Positions 8,471 to 17,350 of a stretch of DNA of 64,000 bases are shown piece by piece. The stretch's first letter is position 1; each line of letters starts with the position of its first letter. Position numbers and translations under genes: made by a program. Below the pieces are notes generated by a model. That model saw only the letters and a list, made by a program, of their open reading frames with translations. It searched no databases and was not told the origin of the DNA. This DNA comes from Roseimaritima ulvae (GTDB lineage: Bacteria; Planctomycetota; Planctomycetia; Pirellulales; Pirellulaceae), in assembly GCF_008065135.1 (NCBI RefSeq), contig NZ_CP042914.1:6305404-6369403 (forward strand). The letters run 5' to 3'.

Positions 8471-9218
8471 TCGAATTCCCAGTGTGTTAAAGAAACCTGA
8501 GGAATTCTAGGGCGCTGTTAGTGACACTCCTGTGTTGTCCAGTGTGGATTACCGGTCGAACCGCAAACACCACGCCCGGCTTGACCGATCGTAACGACGC
8601 GAACGCTTGTGAGGATAATACTTGCGACCGGTGGTTGTCGTTAGCAGCCCAACCGGCAGCGTGTGACGCGAGCCGAGCCCAGGTATGCGAGTAGCAGAAG
8701 CGTTCAATGATTAATGGCAAGCGTTGTTGTGCTTGCAGGTTCGTTGTGTTCGCGGAGCGAACAACGACCATGGTCGTCGTTCGCTGGGGACGTGAAGTGT
8801 ATTATTGAAGCAATTCCGGTCCCCCCTCCCCCTAACCCCCTCCCCCGAAACGGTCGCGGGCAAACCTATTGATATAGAGCACCTGAGGCGCGACCGTTTC
8901 GGGGGAGGGGGGACCGGAATGACGTCACTTATTCTTTTCACGTTCCACGCGAACGCTACGTATGCGCGCCAACCATACCGCTTGCGAGATGCAAACGTGA
9001 CGCGTTTTGGCGGGCTGGCAGGATGACGTTCTATCGGTTGCGCCGGAGCCGATTGTCGGTGCGATGGCTCTTGGCAGCCGTTAACGTATTCGCCGACGCC
9101 TGCGGCTGCGGGTTAAACGACCGAGGCGACAGTCCGTTTGCATCCTTCGCCAGCCGGTGGAGGCTCACAGCATCCCACGCTCTGGCGAGCGTAGCTACAA
9201 GAAGGTGGCGCTGTCCTG
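8471..9218. repeat. Gene-free spacer with a long inverted repeat
   Basis: The fabF promoter should lie in the first 100-200 bases. At 8751-8784 there is a copy of the GGTCGTCGTTCGCTC family next to its own complement. At 8813-8920 arms ATTCCGGTCCCCCCTCCCCC and GAAACGGTCGCG are matched by their complements after a 30-base loop; the left arm carries a 14-base insertion (TAACCCCCTCCCCC). A CTGGCG hairpin (CGC/GCG form) is at 9175-9198. No ORF here is convincing. Confidence 0.65.
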
Positions 9219-9986
9219 TTAGGCCGCCATCGTGACCAGGCGCGGCTTTTGCTGACTGACTGCTTGCGCGAAGTAGGCTTTTTCGGCGGCAGTCATGCGG
9301 GTACCGTCCAATTGCCACGGAGAAAACTCGGTGCCGTAGACTTTTTCGGATAGGGAGTACCCCGTCTCATCCAGTTCTTTAAAGTCGTGGGTGCACAACA
9401 CAGCCGGATTGCCCTGGACGGCATCGTAATCTCTTACGTCCGTACAAATCTTGCAACCGAACAGACGCTGGTAGACTTTGGCATGGCGAGGATGAACGGC
9501 CAACAGCAAGCGATCTACATCGCGCCGCCGAGCCGCTTGGATGGTCAGGCTGATCATTTTGACGAGCGTGTCGAAGCGCTGACGCTTGTCTTCTTTCTCA
9601 CAGTCGCCGGCTACGCAAGAGACCTCGGCGAGCCGCAAGCCATTGCGGCGCATCGCATCGATTTCTTTGCCAAACAGCGATTCGGCCGGCATACCATATA
9701 GTCCATCGCGGACCAGCGTGACGGTGAAACAGACTTTGTTGTCTTGCTTGGCCACCATCAGGTCGGTGGTGTCAACCAAGTGCTGCTCCAGCACTCGCAT
9801 TTGCATCTGATTGTCAGGGATCAGCCCCGCGCGACGATAACTCTCATAAACCAACTGGAATGCGGACCGACGTTCGGCCTGGGTTTCACATGCCTTCATT
9901 TCAAACTTCGGCGGCAACGATCGGGCGGTCTTTGCGGCGGGAGTGGCAGCAGCGGTATCGGTTGAGAATCGGATGAAAGCGCTCAT
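9219..9986 (-). CDS. FeeM-like N-acyl amino acid synthase, paralogue 1 (GNAT fold)
   Basis: 255 residues from the ATG at 9986, chosen because GGAG lies seven to eight bases upstream; the longer frame would start at a TTG. Conserved blocks shared with the two paralogues at 13634 and 14815 are 'AFQLVYESYRRAGL', 'MPAESLFGKEIDAMRRNGLRL-AEVSCVA', 'LLLAVHPRHAKVYQRLFG' and 'QGNPAVL'. This layout matches the FeeM catalytic core, related to autoinducer synthases and the PEP-CTERM-associated acyltransferases, which join a fatty acyl group from acyl-ACP to an amino acid. N-acyl dehydrotyrosines (stieleriacines) are known from the planctomycete Stieleria, so such chemistry exists in the phylum. The product here is unknown. 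It is last of a minus-strand series with three regulator-like genes. Confidence 0.75.
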   Translation of the reverse strand: MSAFIRFSTDTAAATPAAKTARSLPPKFEMKACETQAERRSAFQLVYESYRRAGLIPDNQMQMRVLEQHLVDTTDLMVAKQDNKVCFTVTLVRDGLYGMPAESLFGKEIDAMRRNGLRLAEVSCVAGDCEKEDKRQRFDTLVKMISLTIQAARRRDVDRLLLAVHPRHAKVYQRLFGCKICTDVRDYDAVQGNPAVLCTHDFKELDETGYSLSEKVYGTEFSPWQLDGTRMTAAEKAYFAQAVSQQKPRLVTMAA

Positions 9987-10098
9987 AAGGTGACTCCACA
10001 AGTCGTAACTTAAAATGAAACACAGAAAGAAAAAGAGAGCGCCGCGTCAAGAATTGGCGTGGCGAAAAAGCTGGATCGTGGCAAGACGATCGATAGGC

Positions 10099-10452
10099 TC
10101 ACGCAGCGCCAAGTAACAAACGGGTTTGCGTGGCAAGCTTCAGCAGGTCCGCCAGCGAGCGAACTTGCATCTGGATATAACCAGCCGGTTCATTGAGGCT
10201 GATCCGAATCACCGAAAGACTCGGTTGACTGTCATAGACGTGCGATAACACGGCTTGCAGTTCCGGTCCTTCGTCCCAGGAGTGGATCCAAAGATGCGGT
10301 TTCTTAGAAACCATCTTTTGCATACACTCGATGACTTCCGTCGCTTCCCCAACCAATTCCAGGTCCGGGCAGGTCGCGAAGGCATGTTTCAAAAGTTGAG
10401 CGTGTAGGGGCTGATCGACAGTCAGCAATACGCGAGTCACAGATTGGTTCAT
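10099..10452 (-). CDS. Degenerate receiver (pseudo-receiver) protein
   Basis: 117 residues from the ATG at 10452; the longer upstream extension lacks support. The pattern resembles a CheY-like receiver: 'RVLLTVDQPLHAQLLKHAF' for the first strand and helix, then 'ELVGEATEVIECMQKM'. The phosphoacceptor strand reads KPHLWIHSWD, with Ser58 where the Asp should be. The acidic pair at the start is also reduced to a single Asp13. It should therefore not be phosphorylated in the normal way and could act as a decoy or protein-binding partner. It lies 112 bases upstream of FeeM-like paralogue 1 on the same strand and downstream of two other receiver-type genes. Assignment rests on pattern only. Confidence 0.6.
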   Translation of the reverse strand: MNQSVTRVLLTVDQPLHAQLLKHAFATCPDLELVGEATEVIECMQKMVSKKPHLWIHSWDEGPELQAVLSHVYDSQPSLSVIRISLNEPAGYIQMQVRSLADLLKLATQTRLLLGAA

Positions 10453-11100
10453 GGAGTTTCGTCTCGGGCAATGGATGACACTCGCTTGTGTCGTTGAAGG
10501 TGCCGGAGATTCTGCCACGGAAATATTGCGGTGCTATAGATCGCTAGATCTAGAGGGGTTCAGATTTGGCCCCAAGAGTTAGATCTAAGATCTAGTTCTT
10601 TGAACCAAAGTCTCGGGGGGCGGGTCCACGCTCTGGCGAGCGTAGCTACGGGGAGTGTGTTGCGCGTACCCACGCCCTGGCGAGTCGTCATACCGCTTCG
10701 CGGCCCCCTGAGTGATGAAAACGCGAGGGGACAGTCACCGCGTCTCCGGTCCGGGAACTCAGGCCCGGAGGGTCGGCACAACCTCTGCCGGGGCTGCTAA
10801 GCCCCGGTAGACGGATGAAAACAAAACCAGAGGCCCGGAGGGTCGACACAGCGGCGGTTTTCGTGGCAAATCCGTGAAGGCTGTATCGACCCTCCGGGCC
10901 TAAGCTATTTCCAGATCGACATCCCCTTTCACACGAAATTCGCTCTTTATACTTCGCTCGTTATGCCGTTTCCGGAGCAGCGTAGCTACGGGGTGGTGCC
11001 GGGACTAGTCTTCCCACGCTCTGGCGAGCGTAGCTACAGTGTGGGGCTGGGACGTGCGGGACCAGGTACTGAATCCTGCGGCAGGTGATAGATCGAAGAA
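10453..11100. repeat. Spacer with CTGGCG hairpins and the GCCCGGAGGG repeat
   Basis: CTGGCG hairpins (CGC/GCG form) lie at 10626-10649 and 11014-11037, with a degenerate copy near 10670. From about 10757 to 10905 there is an element containing two GGCCCGGAGGGTCG copies, a GCCGGGGCTGCTAAGCCCC-style hairpin and a closing CGACCCTCCGGGCC. A close relative lies at 25277-25436. The direct repeat AGATCTAG occurs near 10545-10595. No gene is seen. Confidence 0.65.
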
Positions 11101-12066
11101 CTAGTCCGGTACCGGGGGATTGCGTGAGTCTCGAGGGCTGGAATTTTTTGGAAAATCCCGTTTTAGGGTGTCGGTCAGGAGCGTTCGGGGGGATTGTTTG
11201 TCGTCCCGACACCGCTCGATCGCTTGCGAGACATGCTGACTGACCTCGTCGGGCAGCATCAACATGGTCAATTCACGACGCTGAGCGTCGACCGAAATTT
11301 CGTCCATGAACAGCGGCGTGAACCATAGATCGCTCAACTCGTAAGCGCTGTGGGTGCTTTGCAGCGTGAAGCGCAGCCCATCGGGTGAGAGGTGGATCCG
11401 AGTCCGGGCAAACACATGTTCGGCGACCGACGACGGTTCTTCCAAAGGGGTCTCCGCCGACGGGGCGGCTTGAGCCAGGGCCTCCAATTCATTGCGAAAC
11501 GTTTGCTTGAGCGCTTCGTGAAAGGCGCGAACCGCGCGCATGGCTTTGCGGAGGCCACAGACATCCATCTGAGCGACGTGTTTGAGCGTATCGTTCGCCA
11601 GAGAATCGGCGCAGTCCACCGAAAATCCAATCGAACGTTTTATATCAAACTCTTCAATGCTTCCATTCATCGTCGAGATAGCTACGTTGGCGACGGTCAA
11701 CCGCGCCAAAGTACGACGAACCACCGTGGCCAGTTTCTGCACGCCGCGATCCCAGGTTACGCAATCGACGGCGGCCAATTGCATCATCGTTTGCGCAGCA
11801 GCGCCGTTAAAGTCTTCGACAACCAACACCACCATGGCATCGGGGTTGGCGACCAAGGCCTGCTGCATCAAGGGCCGGTCCGCGTCGGAAACGCCGCGTG
11901 TATCGATCACCACCAGATCCCAATATTTGGAATCCGCCAACGCCTCGGATATCGAACGGCCTGAATGACAAGGCAACCAAATCACATGGTCGATGCATCG
12001 TTCCAAAGCTCGAAAGCGGGTGGCCCCAGCTTCCCCGTCTGCGTCGACGTACAGCACTCGTAGCAT
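11101..12066 (-). CDS. Receiver-like regulatory protein with a unique C-terminal half
   Basis: 321 residues; GGAGG sits seven bases before the ATG at 12066. Residues 1-120 resemble a response-regulator receiver: 'LRVLYVDADGEAG' supplies the acidic pair (D8, D10) and 'YWDLVVIDTRGVSD' places the likely phosphoacceptor at D55. The Lys region is replaced by 'AAVDCVTWDRGVQKLATVVRR'. Residues 130-321 match nothing I recognise and contain no helix-turn-helix; 'SIEEFDIKRSIGFSVDCADSLAND' and a predicted helical segment near 175-200 are the clearest blocks. It starts 42 bases after the NarL-type regulator stop, so the two are probably one transcript. It may transmit a signal by protein contact instead of DNA binding. 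Confidence 0.6.
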   Translation of the reverse strand: MLRVLYVDADGEAGATRFRALERCIDHVIWLPCHSGRSISEALADSKYWDLVVIDTRGVSDADRPLMQQALVANPDAMVVLVVEDFNGAAAQTMMQLAAVDCVTWDRGVQKLATVVRRTLARLTVANVAISTMNGSIEEFDIKRSIGFSVDCADSLANDTLKHVAQMDVCGLRKAMRAVRAFHEALKQTFRNELEALAQAAPSAETPLEEPSSVAEHVFARTRIHLSPDGLRFTLQSTHSAYELSDLWFTPLFMDEISVDAQRRELTMLMLPDEVSQHVSQAIERCRDDKQSPRTLLTDTLKRDFPKNSSPRDSRNPPVPD

Positions 12067-12108
12067 GGCATGCCTCCGCGCGGCGGCCGGTTGCCTGAAC
12101 CGCTTGGG

Positions 12109-12762
12109 CTAGAGTTGTTTCCGTGCGATTTCCACCGCTTCCTGTCGGCTCTCCACATTCAGCTTTTCAAGGATATTGTGGACGTGATTCTTGACCGTGA
12201 ACAGCGACACACATAGCACCGAGGCGATCTCTTTGTTGCTCTTTCGCTTGGCGACCAAAGCCAAGACTTCTTGTTCCCGAGAAGTTAAGCGTCGTTCTTT
12301 GGGCTCGCTGGGAGGGAGTGTAGGAATGGTAGCGATGCGTGCAAATTCTGCAAACATTGTCGCCACGATGTCAGGTGAACAAAACGTCTCTCCCTGCAAG
12401 ACCTGTCGAATGGCGTCGCGAAGGTCATCCAGGCTGGAACGTTCCAGAACACAACCATGGACCCCCGCGGCAATGCATTCCACCAATCGATCGTGATCGT
12501 CAGGGACCAGAACAATGACCTTGGTCGCCGAGTTCTGATCGCGGATCGCACGCGCGATATCGACCGCCATATTGTCGGGCAGGTTCAGATCCAGCAACAA
12601 CACGTCGGCAGCGTCGCGAAGCAATTCCAGAGCGTCATCGCTCTCCATATGGTCAATGGATTTCGCAACATACCCGCCGTCGCGAGCCAAAAAGCTCGCC
12701 AGGCAATCGCGGAATAGACCATTCCGGTGAAAGACCAGAATTTGCTTGTTGTCGCTCATCAT
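12109..12762 (-). CDS. NarL/LuxR-type response regulator
   Basis: 217 residues. An N-terminal receiver (residues 1-125) has D58 in 'ADVLLLDLNLPDN' as phosphoacceptor and 'VIVLVPDDHD' as the fourth strand, although the usual acidic pair near residue 12 is replaced by H12/R13. A C-terminal LuxR helix-turn-helix (about 155-215) reads 'LTSREQEVLALVAKRKSNKEIA' then 'VSLFTVKNHVHNILEKLNV'. It is a DNA-binding transcription factor. It heads a minus-strand run that includes two receiver-like genes and FeeM-like paralogue 1 and is followed upstream by paralogues 2 and 3. No histidine kinase lies next to it. Confidence 0.92.
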   Translation of the reverse strand: MMSDNKQILVFHRNGLFRDCLASFLARDGGYVAKSIDHMESDDALELLRDAADVLLLDLNLPDNMAVDIARAIRDQNSATKVIVLVPDDHDRLVECIAAGVHGCVLERSSLDDLRDAIRQVLQGETFCSPDIVATMFAEFARIATIPTLPPSEPKERRLTSREQEVLALVAKRKSNKEIASVLCVSLFTVKNHVHNILEKLNVESRQEAVEIARKQL

Positions 12763-13633
12763 TCAACCAATGAAGGAGCCCCTCTGCAAACCAATATGTA
12801 TGCTGCCCTTTTGGAAACAATTGTTGTCCTATGCCCTGCGGATGAACCGCCGAACACATGCCTCCGGTTAGGAACCGAAGGAGTTGGTAGGAAATCGGGA
12901 GGAGTAGCGTGGAGTAGTGCAAGCTGTATGCCATCTGTTGCGGGAACAGCTCGCAGCGGAAAGTATAGCGATTGCGAGGGATGGAGTGGCTCAGAGGAGC
13001 TGCAAAACGCAAACTTCTTCCCAAGTAGCTCTACAGGGTGGCCTTAATGCCCGTCGCACACAAGCAGGATCGGATGAGGCGGCGAGGAGCGAGCGGCGAG
13101 GGTGAAGTGCACTCTCCCTCTGGGAGAGTCGAGCGTCAGCGAGGAGAGGGCGACCGCGCCGCTGCAAGAGAACCTCCCCTCGCTAAGGATCGACCCTCCC
13201 AGGGGGACGTGCGATTTATAAGTGGGGAGCCTGGCACGCATCGGTCGGTGACGGCACAACCGCATCAGCCGCGAAGCGGCGGCGTCATGTAGCCATGGGC
13301 GCGAGCCCATGGACCCGGGGAAACAAGGGGACGCAAAGTCCCAACGGGACGACATGAATTTGGGGCTGCGGCGGACTCCTGTCGCCCCGTTGGGGCTTGG
13401 TGTGCGTGGATTTCTCGCAACCATGGGCTGGCGCCCATGGCTACATGACGCCGTCCCTTCGGGACTAACACAAAAACCGTTGCGTGCGGTTCGCCCTTCG
13501 GGCATTGCATGGGATCGCAAAAATCACCACTAATAAATCGCACGTCCCGAGGGAGGGTGAAATGGGGTGGTGCGCCTCGTGTAGATACCAACGCCCAGGG
13601 GTGAGGGTGCAATACTACTTAGTCCGCCGTCCC
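12763..13633. repeat. Spacer with dispersed repeat elements
   Basis: The inverted-repeat element of the GAGTCGAGCGTCAGCGAGGA type lies at 13111-13210. It is followed by a 205-base element at 13264-13468 that recurs at 28592-28794, and a fragment of the first element lies near 13540-13570. The first 250 bases next to the response regulator presumably hold its promoter. No gene is supported. Confidence 0.65.
13264..13468. repeat. 205-bp dispersed element, copy 1
   Basis: It begins ATCAGCCGCGAAGCGGCGGC and ends GTCCCTTCGGGACTAAC. Inside are CCATGGGCGCGAGCCCATGG, AGTCCCAACGGGAC, CCCCGTTGGGG and CCATGGGCTGGCGCCCATGG, each a short hairpin. The same series in the same order is at 28592-28794, and the end part recurs near 45139-45190. 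A string of four or more hairpins in fixed order suggests a composite palindromic mobile unit or a structured RNA. Confidence 0.85.
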
Positions 13634-14434
13634 TTACGGGACTAGCGGCGTGTGATTGGGCAGCGCGTCGAGGGCGTCGGCAATCACCGGCGGCATGACT
13701 TTTCGACCGGCAACGAAAGAATAGAAGCCCGGCAGGTCCCGTAACATCCGGGCGAAGTGCAAGCGCGTGTCCTGATCCCAGAGATATGGTTGCAGATCTT
13801 CGTCACTGAAAGGCTGTCCGAACAAGTGTTCATAGACGTCGGGGTCGTTCACCATGATCTTGTCAAAATCCAGCAACAACGCGACGGCTGGATTTCCCTG
13901 TGCATAGGGGCAAGCCCGCAGATCGCCAAATTGCTCGAAGCCAAGTTGACGGATGTAGAACCGAGCATGTTTTGGGTGGGTGGCCGCGATCAGTGCAGTA
14001 CAGCCCTGAAAGGCGGCCACTTGAGCGATCAATTTGGTCAGCCGACGGAACATTTTGATGAAGCGAACCGGAGACTCGCGGCGATCGGCTAAACAGCCGA
14101 CCTCCGCCATCCGAAAACCGCGTTGTCGCAGTTGCTCGATTTCCTTGGCGTAGATCGATTCAGCGGGCAGACCGATATCGCCATCCAAGATCACCGAAGC
14201 CGTCGCGATCGGGCAGGCTTGATACTTGGCCAGCACCACTTCGGTCGTGGGCAGTAAATGGTACGGAGTCAGCCTCATCTCCGATTCATTCGGTTGTTCC
14301 AATCCCGCATTGATGTACGAGTCATAAACCATCCGAAAAGAGTCTTCGAGCTCTTCGGGGGATCGAGCGACTGATAGCTGGATCTGCTCCGAAATCGATT
14401 GGCGAGAACAATCTCGGGCGGTGGAGACAAACAT
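13634..14434 (-). CDS. FeeM-like N-acyl amino acid synthase, paralogue 2
   Basis: 266 residues from the ATG at 14434 (no strong ribosome site). It shares the same blocks as paralogues 1 and 3: 'SFRMVYDSYINAGLEQPNES', 'MRLTPYHLLPTTEVVLAKYQ', 'LPAESIYAKEIEQLRQRGFR', 'MAEVGCLADRR', 'IAATHPKHARFYIRQLGF' and 'QGNPAVALL'. The Glu in 'AEVG' and the His/Arg of 'HPKHAR' are invariant among the three and likely shape the active site. Family knowledge: FeeM-type enzymes take a long-chain acyl group from ACP and acylate an amino acid. The three copies are clearly diverged, so they are probably specialised, not recent duplicates. The C-terminal 60 residues differ from the other copies. The spacers on both sides are several hundred bases, so it may have its own promoter. 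Confidence 0.75.
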   Translation of the reverse strand: MFVSTARDCSRQSISEQIQLSVARSPEELEDSFRMVYDSYINAGLEQPNESEMRLTPYHLLPTTEVVLAKYQACPIATASVILDGDIGLPAESIYAKEIEQLRQRGFRMAEVGCLADRRESPVRFIKMFRRLTKLIAQVAAFQGCTALIAATHPKHARFYIRQLGFEQFGDLRACPYAQGNPAVALLLDFDKIMVNDPDVYEHLFGQPFSDEDLQPYLWDQDTRLHFARMLRDLPGFYSFVAGRKVMPPVIADALDALPNHTPLVP

Positions 14435-14814
14435 CAGGCGTAGTGTTGCAGGAGTTGCGAATCGGCTCGTGACCGCCCAACGGTTGGCGTCACTTCGCGC
14501 GAGACGGCATGCTGCCCCGTCCGCGAGCTATCGAACCCTACGTCACCCAGCTGCCCACTAACCGGGTAGCCTGTGGAAGCAATCAGGAATCTAGGTACAA
14601 AGATCTGAAAAGAATACGACTACGTTCTTTGTATCGAATAACGCTGTTGTCGCGGTTGTGCGGAATGGCCCCCCACCGAGGAGCTTGCTGACAATGCGTG
14701 GCCGCGGCTACGCTGGGCAGAGCGTGGAAAACGTCGAACGTCCATCTTCTGGCGAAGGTAGCTACGAAGCGTCTGCGTAGCGCGTCAATTCAACCGCGAT
14801 GTGGCGTTGATCGG
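14435..14814. other. Spacer between FeeM paralogues 2 and 3
   Basis: No gene seen. It must hold the promoter for paralogue 2. A degenerate GGCTACGCTGGGCAGAGCGT copy at about 14706-14726 is paired with a CTGGCG hairpin (TCT/AGG form with a G-T pair) at 14742-14765. Confidence 0.6.
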
Positions 14815-15597
14815 CTAGGCCGCGCGTCGTTCATGCTGCCCCTGGTCGGGCGCGGACACGAAGGGACGAAAGAACGCACGGTCCGTATCGCAGAGCGGCC
14901 GCGGTTTCAGTTCTTCGTCGGAGAAATGGCCATCGAAGTAATGCTGCTGCCAGCGTTGTCGATAACTCAAACGATTTTTGGCATGCCCCAATATCGCGAT
15001 TCCAGGTTGTCCGCCCACCTGCTGGTAACGGGTCAGGCCGCCGATGGCTTTGAAGCCCATCGCTCGCTGATAGAATTTGGCATGGCGAGGATGCACAACG
15101 GCGACCAGATAGTCCAGATTGACATAGCGGGCATGGAACATCATCAGGCGGGTAAGCTGGGCGAACAATTCGCCGGAAGATACCTGCTGTGGCGAATCCA
15201 CGCTGAGCGAGCAAACTTCGCCCAAGCGATAGCCTTGAGCCCTTAAGTCGCGGATTGTATCGCCGTAGGTCGACTCCATCGGCACGCCTTCGGGATGGCC
15301 ATCCCGAGTTAGGCTAATGCTGCCAATGACGCGATTTTGCTGGCAGGCGATCATCACCTGGGTTTCGGACCATAGGTGATAGGGCAAAATCCGCATTCCG
15401 GGACCGCCGGCGATGGCCAAGCCGGCCTCTGCATATCGCTGCTGCAAAAGCTGAAATGCCCCGATCAGATCCGCCCGATTGCGAGCCGTCTGGTAGATCA
15501 CCGGCGTCGCCGCGTCCTGAGCCCCGCCATCGACCGAGGGCCGATCGGGCTCCACGACAGTGGCGTCGGAAAAGAGGCTGATCTTACTGCGATCCAT
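14815..15597 (-). CDS. FeeM-like N-acyl amino acid synthase, paralogue 3
   Basis: 260 residues from the ATG at 15597, with GAGAA upstream. Conserved blocks are 'AFQLLQQRYAEAGL', 'MRILPYHLWSETQVMIACQQ', 'VPMESTYGDTIRDLRAQGYR', 'LGEVCSLSVD', 'VAVVHPRHAKFYQRAMGF' and 'GGQPGIAIL'. The N-terminus carries about 35 unconserved residues (SLFSDATVVEPDRPS...). 'PMES' and 'LGEV' replace 'PAES' and 'AEV' of the other copies, so this is the most diverged of the three. It is divergent from the RND adaptor gene at 16106, with a shared 500-base promoter region, which links synthesis and export in arrangement. The amino acid and acyl substrates cannot be read from the sequence. Confidence 0.75.
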   Translation of the reverse strand: MDRSKISLFSDATVVEPDRPSVDGGAQDAATPVIYQTARNRADLIGAFQLLQQRYAEAGLAIAGGPGMRILPYHLWSETQVMIACQQNRVIGSISLTRDGHPEGVPMESTYGDTIRDLRAQGYRLGEVCSLSVDSPQQVSSGELFAQLTRLMMFHARYVNLDYLVAVVHPRHAKFYQRAMGFKAIGGLTRYQQVGGQPGIAILGHAKNRLSYRQRWQQHYFDGHFSDEELKPRPLCDTDRAFFRPFVSAPDQGQHERRAA

Positions 15598-16105
15598 TGA
15601 CTATTCTCAGAGAAACATAGGTAACTGCGGGTTCTCTACCCACCGGCGCACAAACCGGACCAGGCGGGCGGCTCTCTGGTATTGATCAAGATGAAAAGCA
15701 AAGTCAGATCCAGAAGGATCATCGTCCTTCGAGTGCCCGATCTTGATAGAACCATATCCGCGGCGGAGGATTCAAGTCCAACTTGGGTCCCCCCCTCTAG
15801 CACGTGATTTCGTCGACAATTCGCGGCGAATCGACTTCTGTCAGCCTCCGCGGGCATGCAGCGCCCACCCCATCGGTCTTGCCGGGTGGAATAAGGCGTA
15901 GACGGCTGTCAAGCGAAAAAAATTTCTTCAACTACAATGTCAGCAAAACGAAAGCCATTTCGCAAAGCTGTGGAAAAATGGCCGTTCGGATTTGAATTTT
16001 TCGCAATTGTCATTTTTACAAGCCACCGTCGAGCAAGATGCGGATTTAACAGGGTCGTTCGTGGTAAATTCCCCGTGTTTACGATTTGGCGTCCCGGCTC
16101 GCCGA
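15598..16105. promoter_or_regulatory. Divergent promoter region between FeeM paralogue 3 and the RND operon
   Basis: About 500 bases without a gene separate the two divergent units. An AT-rich stretch (GAAAAAAATTTCTTCAACT, near 15915-15935) is the most likely promoter zone for the plus-strand operon. A purine-rich palindromic zone (GATCAAGAT...ATCTTGATAGAACC) lies near 15684-15753. No exact promoter boxes can be assigned. Confidence 0.4.
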
Positions 16106-17350
16106 ATGCTGACTTTCGCGACCTTGCTGGCGTGCGTGGCGTTCGGTTCGGGGTGCCAGCGAGCCCCATCGCCTGCGGCGGCGGAAACGACCATCCTGCC
16201 GGTTGCCGCCACGCTGGTCCGCCGGCAGACATCATTCTCTTATCCGGTGACCTATTTCGGCCGCATCCGGCCGGCCCGGCAGGCGGCACTGTCGTTTGAA
16301 ATCCCTGGCAAACTGGTTGATGTCCTGTTCGATGAAGGGGATCGCGTTCCCGCCGACAAGGTGGTGGCACGCCTAGACACCGCGGCCCTGGCGGCTGAAC
16401 GGGAGGTTTTGCTGTCGGAACGAAAAACCGAATCGCTGCTGCTCGAGCGGCTACAGCGGGGCGAACGCGAAGAAATCATCGCGGCCGCGCAAGCAGAAGT
16501 CCGCCGCTTGGAGGTCGAACGCAAACGTGCTCTGGCGGAAAAGAACCGGGCGGAAACGGTCTTTGAATCTCGTTCGATCACCCGTTCGGAATACGATCAG
16601 GCAAGGTATACGTATGAAGCCACCGAGTTTTCGCTAGAGCAAGCTAAACAGCGACTGCAAGAATTGGTCTCGGGCAGCCGCATGGAAGACATCGGGGCAC
16701 AGGCCAGCCGCGTGGCGGCGATCGACGCTCGGATCGGCCAGTTGAACGTGCAAGTCGACAAATCGTCGCTCAAAACCCCATTTGAATCCGTGATCGTGCA
16801 ACGCCATCAGGACGAGGGCGTCAGTTTGTCGCCGGGGCAGGTGGTCTTGGAGGTTCATGAAAGTCATCAGTTAGAGGCCCGTTTTTCGGTGCCTCCGGAA
16901 GCCGTTCCGCTGGTCTCGCAGTCGACTTTCCTGGAGGTCAACGGTACTCGGTTGTCGGCCACCAACCCGCGCACGCTCGCACGCGTCGATGGGCTGACCC
17001 GCACGGTCGACGTCATCTTTCCACTCGGCGCGGATTCGCACGCGTCCCTGCTGCCCGGCTCAGCGTGCAGTTTACAGGTGGTCAAACGCGTCCCGGCTCG
17101 CTGTATCGAGGTGCCGGTGACGGCATTGGTGGCCAGCGTCCGCGGGTTGTGGTCTTGCTATCGGCTGCAGCCCCTTGGTGAAAACGCGTCCATCTATACG
17201 GTCGAGAAAGTGGAGGTCAGTATTCTGCATACCGATGGCGTGCGGGCCATCGTGGAATCGGCTCTACCGGACGAATCGCTGATCGTGGCCACTGGCGTGC
17301 ATCGCTTGGTACCGGGCATTCAGGTTCGCACCGACGATCCCCAACCATGA
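16106..17350 (+). CDS. RND efflux periplasmic adaptor (HlyD-like lipoprotein)
   Basis: Starting at the ATG at 16106 gives a lipoprotein signal MLTFATLLACVAFGSGC with the lipobox Cys at residue 17. A GTG at 16061 would add a basic stretch (RFGVPARR) and cannot be excluded; the longer frame back to 15992 begins with TTG. The protein then has a biotinyl-lipoyl-like half ('GRIRPARQAALSFEIPGKLVDV'), a coiled-coil hairpin (about residues 95-200, rich in Glu/Arg), the second half ('SSLKTPFESVIVQRHQDEGVSL') and a beta-barrel. It bridges the inner-membrane pump to the outer membrane. It overlaps the RND pump gene by four bases (ATGA), the usual sign of coupled translation. Confidence 0.9.
   Translation: MLTFATLLACVAFGSGCQRAPSPAAAETTILPVAATLVRRQTSFSYPVTYFGRIRPARQAALSFEIPGKLVDVLFDEGDRVPADKVVARLDTAALAAEREVLLSERKTESLLLERLQRGEREEIIAAAQAEVRRLEVERKRALAEKNRAETVFESRSITRSEYDQARYTYEATEFSLEQAKQRLQELVSGSRMEDIGAQASRVAAIDARIGQLNVQVDKSSLKTPFESVIVQRHQDEGVSLSPGQVVLEVHESHQLEARFSVPPEAVPLVSQSTFLEVNGTRLSATNPRTLARVDGLTRTVDVIFPLGADSHASLLPGSACSLQVVKRVPARCIEVPVTALVASVRGLWSCYRLQPLGENASIYTVEKVEVSILHTDGVRAIVESALPDESLIVATGVHRLVPGIQVRTDDPQP

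Noticed and set aside
13044-13612. Overlapping frames in both directions with HGRQPM/WLHDA-like sequence
   Set aside because: They lie in the dispersed 205-bp element, and similar frames occur at 28564-28890. No ribosome sites.
9219-15597. LuxI-type AHL synthases
   Set aside because: The blocks resemble FeeM and PEP-CTERM-associated acyltransferases more than LuxI. The relation is at fold level only, so an AHL product is not claimed.
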